Shown here in pieces: positions 9,097 to 19,364 of a stretch of DNA of 21,967 nt. Where the stretch lies: the NCBI GenBank assembly GCA_032718475.1, contig JAUCBJ010005146.1, positions 1-21,967 on the forward strand, given 5' to 3'. Positions within the stretch are counted from its first letter, which is position 1, and every line of letters begins with the position of its first letter. The translations under genes were made by a program, and so were the position numbers. A model generated the notes under the pieces. It did not search any database and was not told the origin of the DNA. It saw only the letters and a program-made list of their open reading frames with translations. The stretch is from Nemertoderma westbladi (Eukaryota > Xenacoelomorpha > Nemertodermatida > Nemertodermatidae).

Positions 9097-12000
9097 ATGG
9101 CTGGTATCATTCCTATTCGAAACCTAAGGCTGCTACAAGAGTTTCAATATTTTCCTGGTAATTTATATTATGAGTGGGTCGATGATACGGATGATGCAAA
9201 CTCCAGTTCAATAGAATTATTCTGGCAACCCAATAATTCAAACTATGTTGAAAATATATCTATAAGTGATGATGGAGATATCCAAAGACAACGAATAGCA
9301 TTTGAGGCATACTTTGCAACCAGTGAATCCATTAATTTATTTTCTGTACATAATGGACGAATGTATATTGTGTCACATTTACGAATAATGTGTCTTCATT
9401 TTAGTAATGATATACGAGGTTCAGTGGAAACTAATAGCTTGTGGGAATTATCATCTGCGGATATATATGAAAATACCTTAACGAATTTATCCGCTTTTAA
9501 TATTACTATTGATGATGCAAGATATAACGGAAATTCAATTTACTTACTTTGTAATTCCAGGTATATAATGCGATTTGAAGATAATGAATGTTTACCCCCC
9601 ACCATAGTTTCTTTTACTGATTGTTACCAATTTGGCTGGCACATTAAAGGAACAGATGCTACAGTATTGGCGTTTTGTATTCCGCAGTCTCACAACAGTT
9701 ATATCATTTTCACATCAGACAACCAATTGCTTAAGGTTTATGAAACCCCGAAGCTCCCTATTTTAACTGAGAAATCAATAAATGGATTTGATGGCCGTGA
9801 GACACTTCTTAGTGCTGAACACAAATTGCTTGGAGATCTAAAGAAACATAGTAATGAAAACAGTATTGTGAAACTGTTCTCCACATTTACTGGAATTGTA
9901 ATACAGGAACTGAAGATAAACTCTTCCTCGCAATCAGAATCTCTATCAACATACTTTGTAATGAAACTTTCGTCATCTAGTAATGAACTCAATAATGGAA
10001 CTGACAATGACCTCGTTAATGGGAGTGCAGAAGTCCAATGGTTGAATGAAGATAACCAGCTTATTACAGCGGTAAACAAAGACGGCCCTTTATTATTTAT
10101 ATCTGAAAGTGAAGTGAGTATGATTGTAGATGATATTGTACCCAATTGGAACTTTTTTAATCTATTTGTTTTTTCTGGCCTAGATTTCGTTTTGGCAGTA
10201 TTTCCTAAACATTGTGGTAAACTTCATTCATCTAAAATTTGTCTGGAATTGCTCATTAAACATCATTATATTGGTGGAATTGAATTATTTTGTTCTAAAT
10301 TGCTTGATGAATGCAACTCTACCGCCGATTATAAGGATTTGCATATATATGAAACTGTTAAAATGCTTATGTGTTCTATTACTAATGACGAGAACCAAAT
10401 ACCCTGCGAGAATGATTACAAAAAGACACTTGTTAATATTGTTATTAATTTTATATCATCCCTTTTAGACACCATTTATTTGAAACAATTGCAAGAACTA
10501 ATTGATATTAAATATTTGATTGACCAAATACGCTCTGTGCGTTCGATACAGGAAGATTTGTTTCCTTGCCGCCCAAAACTACAGCTGAAGTTGTTTCACA
10601 GTGAGAAGCAAGCTTCCATTCCTGACCATTTGGCCAATCACTGGGGCCCAATGTCCACTCAGGATATACTGGTAGATGGAATCAATAAAGGTTTAGTCCC
10701 ACTATCTCAAGCATATCTTATGGAAAATAGACCTCGACTACCTATTGCATTCCGGGACCTCATTAATGCTGGCTTTGAATGTGTTCATCGGTACTTAGAG
10801 AAAAAAGATCTCCGTTCTGCCTGCAGATTACTAATTAATATGGGATTTTCCGCAGTGAAAAAACTTAAAGAAATATGTTTTTCTTCTGTAAACATATCGT
10901 TAAGAGACTTCCTCATTAATCAGTTAAGGGAGACTTCTCAGCTGACTGAAGCAGAAGCTTCAGCTGTTAATTACATTAATCAAGTCGAATCACTTATGCT
11001 TATTGAAAGTGGTGATGATGATTTGGATGGTTATCATTTTCTGAAAGATTTCAATTTAACTGTTTCTTGGGTTTTAGGTGCTTCTGATGAAGATAAAACT
11101 CATATTCTTATTGATGCACATTGCACTAAAGGCATCCCTGTATCTAAATTTGAATTTATGTTTAATATCAGTTACTCCTGGTCATATTTCTGCAAGAACA
11201 ATATGGATTATGAGTTGTGCTACTTTGTTAATGAACAGAGAGTGGACTCGAAATATGTGGAGCTATTAGAAGAATGTAATGATATGTGCCGGAATAAAGT
11301 TCTTGATGCTTTTGCGAAACATGATATGTTTAGCAGTTTAGAATCAAACAGTTTTGATCTTCTCTTAACCCGCCTGGAACGTATTGATTCAGTGTTTTCT
11401 AAACGTTCAGATCATCTCTGCATTATTATGGGAAATATTGGATTTGACAATCAATTTGTTAAAATGTGTATAAAGAATCAGGACAAAGAAGTATTGTGGA
11501 AGTATGTAACATGCTTTCCAGTATCTCTGATGGATGTGGATTCCATGGGAAATAACCCATGGTGTGAGGAATTCGTAGCAGCTTATAGATTATGCCATGC
11601 TGATTACAATGATAAATCTGAGTTAAATAAGCTTATGTTCAACTTTTCATTAGCACAAGCTGTAAGCAGCTTGGGAATTCCTAATGCTTCACTTTCTGAT
11701 ATGCTTTTGACTGGGCATCCACTCATGGCCTTAGGAACTATGTGCTTCATGGCAGTAGATTTACAGGAAGCAATATCTGCTAAAGGATCACGGTACTATT
11801 TGAACGAGGAGCTACTAAAAAGGGCCACAATGCCCTATTCTAAACTGCATTCTACAATATTTCCTCGCAATGACGCCCACTTACAAGGGAAAAATGATGT
11901 TACTGTATATGACCTACTGAAAGACAATAATGTGTTTGATGTGAGTAGGTTGTTCTGGTGGCAGCCAAATAATAATTATCGCAATGAATTGAATTCCATT

Positions 12001-15000
12001 CAGAGTATTCCACACTTCGATAGTCCGAATTTGAATAAACAATTCGGATGCAACATTATGTTGACTTTTGTTTATTATCTTATAGAAGGACGGCCTGTTT
12101 GCGCTTTCCAGGCTTTCTTAAGTCAAGTACAGGGCCAATCGGATAAGTACATTTCTCAGTCAATTGTCGAGGCTTCTAAGAAATCCTATGTTATTGCTGT
12201 AGAGCATTTTGACAATAATGTTGTTGTCAGTTCTACCATCATGTTTATGCATTTGCTAGAGAGTGAACCATATAATATAAACATGTTAAAAACTGACATT
12301 TCAGCACTTCGTAAAATTAAATGGTATAGTTTAAGTTCCAATGGTTCAAGGGTAAATGAATTTCCATTGGGTTTAATTCGGGAAGATTTAGATGCATTGA
12401 AAAATATTAAGCTAGCTTTAGAATTGGCCATCCCATATTCCAACAATCAAACAAAAATAGCTCCTATGTCCTTTGAAGCTATATTATCTTGGGAACTTTG
12501 CATTACGTTTTGTTTTATTCATGGATTAAGTCCCCCTATGGGCTTTTTGAGAATGGCATTACAATGTGGATGTTATCTCGAATTTCTTATATTTGCTTCA
12601 ATATATAAGTATGATCCCTCACTGTTAACTCAGATGAGAATATATCGGGGAGGATTTTTAGAGCATTTGAGGTTTGCACTTGATAATGATAAAATCAAAG
12701 AGGCAAGTGTAAAGGTATTGACTGAAAGTGCTTCTCCCACTTTGAGGAAATATTCACCAGAAAACAATTCAACGAAAATTAGAGGACGATTCTTTGCCAA
12801 GGTTGGGGTTAAAAAGGATACGAACAGTGACAGAGATGGTGATATGCAGATTGCCACTCAGGATTTAGTTGTTACTCCTGAATTTTTGGATACATTTCCT
12901 GATGATCTTTTTCAAATCCTTCTTCGATTACGCAACATTAACAAACCTTGGGTTGTACTACTTCATCTTTCACAAAAACGTTTCCAGCCTTTCTTAGCAA
13001 TTGTAGCAGCATGCTTTCAGGGGTGTTCTGAAATCCATGCATTTACCGTGTTTCTATTAGCTACCATTGGTCACCCCCCATTCTATAGTGACGTTATAGA
13101 ATATTCATTTACTGATGCCACTGCTGCTATGCACCTAGCTATTAAGGACCTAAAATTTAATGGATTGCTTTGCGCTGTTAGTGTGTTCATGCCCCATTCA
13201 CACTTGCTACATCTGGTCAATGCATTTAAATACACATACAAGCTAAATATAGATCTAACATATCGTTACTTTCAGGATTTTGCTGGTGATTATATAATAC
13301 TTCAGTCGAACAAATCAACTCCCTTACACCTACAACCTTATTGGGATCTGCAATGGCTAAACCGCTTCCTTTTACAAGGACTTTCCAGTATTCTAAACGC
13401 ATTGAAGTCAAAACATTCCGCTGAGAGGATTCTAAAATGTATTATTGATTGCCATATTCCCGAACTAACTTCACTGGTTATATTTCGCAAACTATATTTG
13501 ATTACAAAAGCTATTGCCACAACACGTATTGATTTAAATTATGGGAATTTATTGAATCCAGATCTGTTTAACAAAACATACAATGAATTAATGGATTCTA
13601 TATTATCACAAGGTTTATATACCCAAGCGAAGACTGTTGCTAATGTTATGGATTTCAGTATTGAAGTGATTGTTGTAGCGGAATTGCAGAATGAATTCAA
13701 ATTGTTGACATCATCAGCAATGCTTGAAGATTATGAAATGCGTTGTGACTTTTGGAAGAAGTGCGAAACTTATTTGCTTTCAAATTCTTGCTCTTCAAAG
13801 TGCATCGCTGAATTTTTCTATGAAGTTATAAATTCCTGTAGTCTCCTCAGTGTAGGAGAGAAGGCACTCCTTGCCAGCAAGGCTTTCTACTTTTTATGCT
13901 ATAGTTCTCCTACTACAGAGGAACTCTTGACTCGACAAAAATTAAGTTGGGATCTTATAGTGGAGAGCAGGGCAGAGCTCAGTGATGAGTTTATAAATAA
14001 TATGTGCATTGTTTATAAAATTTGTCCAACAAATAACTTAAATGATACTGAACCAGCGAAATGTGATGAGAAAAATGGCAAAATTTATCAAAATTTGATA
14101 GGTAAAGTCTTGAATAAAGGTTTAATTAGTTGTGCCCAAACGATCTGCCATTTATTCAACTATAGATCAATTGATCTATTAATAATTCAAGCTTGTAATT
14201 CATTAGCCAATGGTCAAATTAAAGTTGCAGAGCTCCCAGAAGAATTAAAAACCATTATATCCAATCCATTTGAAGGGAAATCAATGTTAAATGAATATTT
14301 AGCACGGTCCAGGTTTCATAGGCGAAGTAGTACAGGAGGTTCTGTTGGCTCTGGAGAGTTTGATATATTATTAGAATGTGGTGATCAAGTAGAGAACGCG
14401 ATTGAAGCCTTGTCTAACCATTGCAGACACGGTAAACGTTATTGCTTAAAGTTGCTCGCTTTGTATCGTATTTCCACTGTGTTACATTATACCTTTGATT
14501 GGTTGATGGAACAAGGATCTCTCCAGGTAATTGAGTCTCTGATCAATTCGGATGATCACCTTGATGACTTTGCCTTATGCACCTCATTCATAGCGACTTT
14601 GGATGAGATTCTTGATAACGAGATTTCTGACATTCTAGTCTCTCATGTCGTTGAGAAATTGGTTGGGAAGATTTTGCTTCACAGAGAAGGCCGCGCTATT
14701 GGGAGTAACTTAGGAAACACAGATCGCGAATTCCTAACTCTTACAAAGTTGGTTAGTGATCCCTGTATATTAGGTGATAAATTAATTGGGCATCTTCCGT
14801 TAGTTCATGTGAAGTTAACAGAGGAGAGTGAATTGCTTACTGCATCCACAGAACTGCTTATATTCGCGCATTTCTGCTACTCTGCTCGATGTAACATCAA
14901 AGGCATATCTAGTGTACTGAAGCTAGTGCGGAGATTCACTACTGAGATATTAGCTTTGGAGATATATACTCTACTGGTGCGTCTGCTGAAAGGTATCGGT

Positions 15001-15843
15001 AGATACAACGAAACTTCCTTTATTCTCGATATCTTATGGAAAGATAACCAGTTTGATATTCTCCTCTCTTCAGACGATCTCGCAGAGAATGTTGACTTTA
15101 AGATAGCGTTGCTACGCTACCTCCAACACAATCACCCCAGTGACATTAAGACTTACAGTCGTGTCTGTTTGCACTACCAAATGAACAGAGACGTTGCTGT
15201 AATGCTACAGGACCGGTGCACAATCCTACTGGATCGAGTGACAGACGTATCCATGGAGGATTCACCAGAAGTGAAACACACTCTAACCGATCTGCTGCGA
15301 GCGTATACGGAAGCTGGCCAGTTCTACACAAAGAGTCAATGTCCTAAACACGCGGAGCGCTGTTTGCACATGGCTCGCCTCATTGTGCTACAGATGTTAG
15401 TACTGCAGTCCCGCACACGAGTTGTTGGGCTGTCTGCCAGTGACGCAAAAGTCTTTATCGACCAACACAACAAGTTTCGAGAGGCCTACATTGTCAGTAA
15501 GGCCTATTATACAGCATACAATTGGAGTCAATGCATCTACCGGAATGTTATAGTTCAGGGAGACTTTAAGTACTTGGTTGATTTTATGTCGATTATTTCC
15601 TTGGATTTTAATCTTCTCGAAGAGGTTGCTATGAGATACACACGATCCACAACTAATAAATCCAGCAGTTCCTACAACGTCAATAGTCATCAACTATCTA
15701 GTAATATGCAAAAACTAATCGACAAGTGTCCAGATGTTTCAGTGCAGTTTAAAATCGCCAAACTTTGCCGTTTACAAGAAAAGACTGATTCTATATTGAA
15801 ATCGAAACATGGTCCAATGATACGGGATTTCTTCCAAATATAA
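9097..15843 (+). CDS. SPG11: Spatacsin, single coding exon
   Basis: Spatacsin is a large cytosolic scaffold that acts with spastizin (SPG15/ZFYVE26) and adaptor complex AP-5 at late endosomes and lysosomes, in lysosome reformation and retrieval of proteins to the Golgi. The frame encodes 2,248 residues, against 2,443 in human. Comparison is with the human protein as I remember it. The N-terminal ~400 residues are beta-rich and poorly conserved, matching the propeller-like part of the family. The rest is helical solenoid. Recognisable family blocks are CRLLINMGFSAVKKLKEICF (about 575-595), SLSDMLLTGHPLMALGT (about 865-880), LLKRATMPYSKLHSTIFPR, FDVSRLFWWQPNN (about 947), DFWKKC (1551-1556), the Ser/Gly linker RRSSTGG (1742-1748), CRHGKRYC (1776-1783), RLLKGIGRYNE (1962-1972) and VQGDFKYL (2153-2160). 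The last two belong to the Spatacsin C-terminal domain. The ATG has A at -3 and G at +4, and a TAA lies in frame at 9088-9090, fixing the start unless an upstream exon is spliced in. No intron interrupts the coding region, whereas the human gene has about 40 exons. Confidence 0.95.
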   Translation: MAGIIPIRNLRLLQEFQYFPGNLYYEWVDDTDDANSSSIELFWQPNNSNYVENISISDDGDIQRQRIAFEAYFATSESINLFSVHNGRMYIVSHLRIMCLHFSNDIRGSVETNSLWELSSADIYENTLTNLSAFNITIDDARYNGNSIYLLCNSRYIMRFEDNECLPPTIVSFTDCYQFGWHIKGTDATVLAFCIPQSHNSYIIFTSDNQLLKVYETPKLPILTEKSINGFDGRETLLSAEHKLLGDLKKHSNENSIVKLFSTFTGIVIQELKINSSSQSESLSTYFVMKLSSSSNELNNGTDNDLVNGSAEVQWLNEDNQLITAVNKDGPLLFISESEVSMIVDDIVPNWNFFNLFVFSGLDFVLAVFPKHCGKLHSSKICLELLIKHHYIGGIELFCSKLLDECNSTADYKDLHIYETVKMLMCSITNDENQIPCENDYKKTLVNIVINFISSLLDTIYLKQLQELIDIKYLIDQIRSVRSIQEDLFPCRPKLQLKLFHSEKQASIPDHLANHWGPMSTQDILVDGINKGLVPLSQAYLMENRPRLPIAFRDLINAGFECVHRYLEKKDLRSACRLLINMGFSAVKKLKEICFSSVNISLRDFLINQLRETSQLTEAEASAVNYINQVESLMLIESGDDDLDGYHFLKDFNLTVSWVLGASDEDKTHILIDAHCTKGIPVSKFEFMFNISYSWSYFCKNNMDYELCYFVNEQRVDSKYVELLEECNDMCRNKVLDAFAKHDMFSSLESNSFDLLLTRLERIDSVFSKRSDHLCIIMGNIGFDNQFVKMCIKNQDKEVLWKYVTCFPVSLMDVDSMGNNPWCEEFVAAYRLCHADYNDKSELNKLMFNFSLAQAVSSLGIPNASLSDMLLTGHPLMALGTMCFMAVDLQEAISAKGSRYYLNEELLKRATMPYSKLHSTIFPRNDAHLQGKNDVTVYDLLKDNNVFDVSRLFWWQPNNNYRNELNSIQSIPHFDSPNLNKQFGCNIMLTFVYYLIEGRPVCAFQAFLSQVQGQSDKYISQSIVEASKKSYVIAVEHFDNNVVVSSTIMFMHLLESEPYNINMLKTDISALRKIKWYSLSSNGSRVNEFPLGLIREDLDALKNIKLALELAIPYSNNQTKIAPMSFEAILSWELCITFCFIHGLSPPMGFLRMALQCGCYLEFLIFASIYKYDPSLLTQMRIYRGGFLEHLRFALDNDKIKEASVKVLTESASPTLRKYSPENNSTKIRGRFFAKVGVKKDTNSDRDGDMQIATQDLVVTPEFLDTFPDDLFQILLRLRNINKPWVVLLHLSQKRFQPFLAIVAACFQGCSEIHAFTVFLLATIGHPPFYSDVIEYSFTDATAAMHLAIKDLKFNGLLCAVSVFMPHSHLLHLVNAFKYTYKLNIDLTYRYFQDFAGDYIILQSNKSTPLHLQPYWDLQWLNRFLLQGLSSILNALKSKHSAERILKCIIDCHIPELTSLVIFRKLYLITKAIATTRIDLNYGNLLNPDLFNKTYNELMDSILSQGLYTQAKTVANVMDFSIEVIVVAELQNEFKLLTSSAMLEDYEMRCDFWKKCETYLLSNSCSSKCIAEFFYEVINSCSLLSVGEKALLASKAFYFLCYSSPTTEELLTRQKLSWDLIVESRAELSDEFINNMCIVYKICPTNNLNDTEPAKCDEKNGKIYQNLIGKVLNKGLISCAQTICHLFNYRSIDLLIIQACNSLANGQIKVAELPEELKTIISNPFEGKSMLNEYLARSRFHRRSSTGGSVGSGEFDILLECGDQVENAIEALSNHCRHGKRYCLKLLALYRISTVLHYTFDWLMEQGSLQVIESLINSDDHLDDFALCTSFIATLDEILDNEISDILVSHVVEKLVGKILLHREGRAIGSNLGNTDREFLTLTKLVSDPCILGDKLIGHLPLVHVKLTEESELLTASTELLIFAHFCYSARCNIKGISSVLKLVRRFTTEILALEIYTLLVRLLKGIGRYNETSFILDILWKDNQFDILLSSDDLAENVDFKIALLRYLQHNHPSDIKTYSRVCLHYQMNRDVAVMLQDRCTILLDRVTDVSMEDSPEVKHTLTDLLRAYTEAGQFYTKSQCPKHAERCLHMARLIVLQMLVLQSRTRVVGLSASDAKVFIDQHNKFREAYIVSKAYYTAYNWSQCIYRNVIVQGDFKYLVDFMSIISLDFNLLEEVAMRYTRSTTNKSSSSYNVNSHQLSSNMQKLIDKCPDVSVQFKIAKLCRLQEKTDSILKSKHGPMIRDFFQI

Positions 15844-15867
15844 ATATTCCGTGATTCTCCGATAAAC

Positions 15868-15873
15868 AATAAA
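15868..15873 (+). terminator. Polyadenylation signal of SPG11
   Basis: A canonical AATAAA starts 25 bases after the SPG11 stop codon. Cleavage would be expected at roughly 15885-15903, giving a very short 3' UTR of about 50 bases. No genomic poly-A tract follows it. Confidence 0.75.
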
Positions 15874-15920
15874 TGAGTCGAGTTATAAATTATTGCATTA
15901 CAGACTAACAACAATTTTAA

Positions 15921-15947
15921 GGGGGGGGGGGGGGGGGGGGGGGGGGG
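15921..15947 (+). repeat. G27 homopolymer directly downstream of SPG11
   Basis: Twenty-seven consecutive G begin 48 bases after the AATAAA. G-rich sequence just past a poly-A site can act as a downstream element or polymerase pause site, and this run could form a G-quadruplex. That role is inference. Exact length is unreliable in most assemblies. Confidence 0.9.
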
Positions 15948-16099
15948 TATGTAATTCCGCAAAAAAACCGATTTTTCATTTCCAATCCTCTAGAGCAGAT
16001 TTTTATGAGGATTTCAAAACTTTTAACTGTTTGTTATTAGCTAATGTAGTTCAAAAGTTATCATTGATCATGTTAACCATACTCTGTTTAAATGTGTAG

Positions 16100-16800
16100 A
16101 CTGTCGGTCCTTGTGCCTGTATATCTGATGGTATGTCTGTCAAAATATAAAGAAAGCATACCACCTAGCTAAATGTTTATGTCTGTCTGTTTGTCCGACA
16201 ACCTGTCTGTCAAAATATTAGCACTGTATATCACCTAGCCAAATATTTTGCTATGGGGTTTTCCTGGATGCTGATTTCATTTTCGATGTCACTTTTCACT
16301 TATATTGAAAACTATTATGTCTGCCTATCGGTCTGTCTGTCCAGTAACCTCTCTGTCAAAATATAAGGACAGCATGCCACCTAGCCAAATATTTTGCCAT
16401 GGGGTTTTCCTGGAAGCTGATTTCATTTTTGATATCAGTTTTCACTTTTATCGAAAACTATTATGTCTGTCTGTCGTTCCCTCAACCTGTCTGTCAAAAC
16501 AGACAGACAGACCGGCAGACAAACGTGCAGACAGAAAACATTTCATTAAAAGTGAAAATATGCATCGGAAATGAAATCAGCGACCTGGAAAATCCCCGTA
16601 GGAAATATTTTGCTTACTTTGGGAAGCTTTGTATTATTATTATTGTATGTCATTATATTTTAACAGACAAACCCTTGGACAGACAACACGACTGAGAGAC
16701 AGACAGACGGACCGATTAGGCTTAGTCATACATTTAAAGTGACCTCAGAAATGAAATCAGCGACTTTGAAAACCCCCCTAGCGAAAATTGTATCTAGTTG
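16100..16800. repeat. ACAGACAG fold-back repeat (two units in each orientation)
   Basis: The left half has direct units beginning CTGTCAAAATAT, with the CAAAAT word at 16141, 16211, 16357 and 16495 (intervals 70, 146 and 138). Each longer unit carries CACCTAGCCAAATATTTTGC, then GGGGTTTTCCTGGAAGCTGA, then TTTTCACTT, then GTCTGTCTGTC. The right half carries the same unit in reverse complement, with AAATGAAATCAGCGAC at 16569 and 16749. The switch of orientation is centred on CTGTCTGTC at 16487-16495 facing GACAGACAG at 16502-16510, with 6 bases between. The whole could fold into a long hairpin. Repeats with ACAGACAG microsatellites joined to a conserved block occur in many marine invertebrate genomes, often as part of non-autonomous transposons; I cannot name this one. 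Plus-strand frames over it at 16305-16695 are repeat-driven. Confidence 0.8.
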
Positions 16801-18130
16801 GTGAGCTTTTTAATAATTTGACTGACAAGAGAAAAATGAGTTAGTGTTAGAAATATGTTTATAAACTTTAAACCTATTTTTCTCAAAACAACAATTCTCA
16901 AATGAAAAACGTTATGACTTCATAAAAAATGAGGCCACTGATCCAGGGTTGTTTTTTTTTCAGTGACTGATCTGATTTTTTGCACAATCAATCCATATCA
17001 TATACTTAACAATTGGTACAGACAGAATTTTGAAACCTAAATTAAAACTCGTTATTTTTGAAATATTTCACCATATTATTACCTATTTCTGCACATTTTC
17101 TATTTTTCTTGGAGCTAAAATTGTGCGTTTTGGTGCTTTTTGAACTTCCCGAACAGATATCAAAATTCTGTCTGTACAACTTGTTTAGAGCATTACACTG
17201 ACTGTCTCTGTGAAATTTTGACAAATTCTGGTAATTTTGAAAAAAGTTTTAGCACTTTTTTTACTTTTTGTAATTTTCATGAAATTTTCATGAAAAATGT
17301 TGAAATTAAAAAATTTTTTTTACAAATTATGACCCTTTCTACTCATCCTGTTAAAATTTATTGATAATTAAACTTTTAATTGATATCGACTTCACATTTC
17401 AAAAATTTGTGGTCAATTACATACTGCACTTCCCCCTTAAGTTATTTGAATCAATTTATTGCTTTAATATCTATGCAAGATATGTCAGAAGGAGTGTAAA
17501 GTTTTTATATTAAACAGAGATTGTCGAATAGTTAAATTATAATCGTTTTAATTATTATGTGTCAAGATTAATTTCAGCTGTATTTTTGTCTCTATTTAAA
17601 TTTGGCCAAATAGCACTGGTTGAAGTTGAATTTTAGATCAATAATTGTATCGATTTTTAATTAAATCGTGAAAAGACTTAGGAAAGTGATGGACGTAGAA
17701 AGAGTTTTAATCAGAATTAATATTAAATTTACGAGTTACGCTACGCATTACTTCAGCATCATTGACATTGTCGTCTTTGTCGGCCCATCTTTTGTAATTT
17801 ATTTAATTTATTTAAATTAAACTTCAATATACTGTTGTGTATCTGTAGTACTGTATGTTTGTTAGACAACTATTTAATAAGTTAATTGTTTTTTGGTAAT
17901 TTTACTAAAATATTCTTACTTTATTTAATGTTGGTTTATTATATAATTATGAGTATAATAACTGAATTATAATCACATGGAAGTTATTTTTATTTTATAC
18001 CTTCTCAGTCACCATAATATATCGTTGGGAACAGCGTAACGAATTCGTCAATGAGGTCCAGGGTCGAACTAGCCATGCAGTGTGCAGATCGTAGCTTGTA
18101 TAACTGTTATTCCTAAATAGCAACATTTAA
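16801..18130. other. AT-rich intergenic DNA, no gene seen
   Basis: Apart from the inverted repeat at 17016-17177, this region is A/T-rich with T-runs and no credible reading frame. Frames of 60-74 codons near 17042-17364 fall in low-complexity Phe/Lys/Asn-rich translation and cross the inverted repeat. Confidence 0.6.
17016..17177. repeat. 18-bp perfect inverted repeat
   Basis: GTACAGACAGAATTTTGA at 17016-17033 is exactly complementary to 17160-17177, with 126 bases between. A third copy, 17 of 18 matching, lies at 18594-18611 in the forward orientation. Three copies of one 18-mer within 1.6 kb suggest ends of a small transposon family or a fragmented repeat, not chance. Confidence 0.65.
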
Positions 18131-18131
18131 C

Positions 18132-18350
18132 TCACTACTTTTAATCACGTTCTCTACTTTTCTAATCACGTTCTCTACTTTTCTAACCACGTTCCCTACT
18201 TTTATTCACGCTCCATAAATTTATTCACGTTCTCTACTTTTAATCCGCTCCATATTTTTATTCATGTTCTCTACTTTTATCCACGTCTCGAATTTTAAGC
18301 GCACCACTACTTTTAAAGACGCTTTTAAATCACGCTCTCTATTTTTAAGG
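18132..18350. repeat. Minisatellite, unit about 20 bp
   Basis: About ten imperfect units of the form TTCTCTACTTTTAATCACG run in tandem with small insertions, and decay toward the right end (ACGTCTCGAATTTTAAGC and similar). No coding role is apparent. Confidence 0.8.
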
Positions 18351-19364
18351 TTAGTCACTAAATCGTCAACCATTACAAAATAGCTGGTGAAATTCGAAAT
18401 ATATTATTTACAAGCTCAATATTTTGTAGTTAATTGTAGTATATGTGAATGAAAAAAAAATAAAATTTTTTCCAATTAGGACCTAATTAGCATAAATGAT
18501 GCAAAAAAATTAAAATCACTAAGGCTTCCTTAATATTAGTACAATTTATTTGAAATTTGGTACAAACATGTAGAAGAGTAATAGAAAACATTCGTACAGA
18601 CAAAATTTTGATAACTGGTTTCGTTTTCATTTTAGGTATGATTTTTCAAATTGGTGGCTCAAAATTTGTCAAAAAACAAAGTTTGGAACATATTTTGTTA
18701 TAAAGCAAGTTTAAATAGAAAAATTTGAAATTTTTTCTGTAGGGTATCTGCAACACATCCTAAGGAACGATGTGCAAAAAACCAGAATATTTCAACCTCT
18801 ATACACAATTCGGGGTGTAATCCGGGCTCCTTTACTAAGTGTTGCGGGAAGTGTCAACTTATGCAGGGGATTAATTAGTTCGTTAGTGGATACATACATT
18901 GTCTTTATACGCAGTTTCAGTTGGTACCAATAAAACAAGAGTTAATAATGCTTAGAACAATAAAACTGTATATTTTAATGTTACAGTAGTTGCAATATTG
19001 ATAGATAAACCGTGATAAATAAACTGGTAAGAAATAGTAGCCACTTTGAGGAGTGGTACTTGCCTGGGAACTAAATAATATACCGTTAGTCCTAAAATCA
19101 TTTACAACAATTATGGTATATAAACTCAGCTTTAAATACTGGTAAACCAATAATGAATCCAATTTAAGCATTTAACCAATCACAGGGCGAGGAATCGCAC
19201 TGTGCAAATAGAACCAACAACAGAAGCTGACATTGTAGTTAACTGTTCATTATGAAGCCTAACACAGATAAAACGGTAGCCACGGTTACCGTTTACCGTT
19301 CAGTGTATAAGTAAAGGGCCATTAATGGAGTATACTGTACTGTATATCAAAATAATTACATATA
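18351..19364. other. AT-rich intergenic DNA, no gene seen
   Basis: Contains the third copy of the 18-mer (18594-18611) and an 84-codon minus-strand frame at 18917-19171 whose Tyr/Ser/Ile-rich translation matches nothing I know. No RNA gene or regulatory site can be supported. Confidence 0.5.

Noticed and set aside
9738-10145. 135-codon frame antisense to SPG11
   Set aside because: It is a shadow of the sense frame; the sense translation matches spatacsin and the antisense has no recognisable features. The other frames inside 9097-15843 on either strand were dismissed for the same reason.
15690-16099. Frames crossing the G27 run (poly-Pro or poly-Gly stretches)
   Set aside because: The homopolymer keeps any frame open; there is no coding evidence on either side, and the run length is unreliable.
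16305-16695. Two overlapping plus-strand frames of 89 and 98 codons
   Set aside because: Both run through the ACAGACAG fold-back, with repeated Thr-Asp-Arg-Gln text from the microsatellite.
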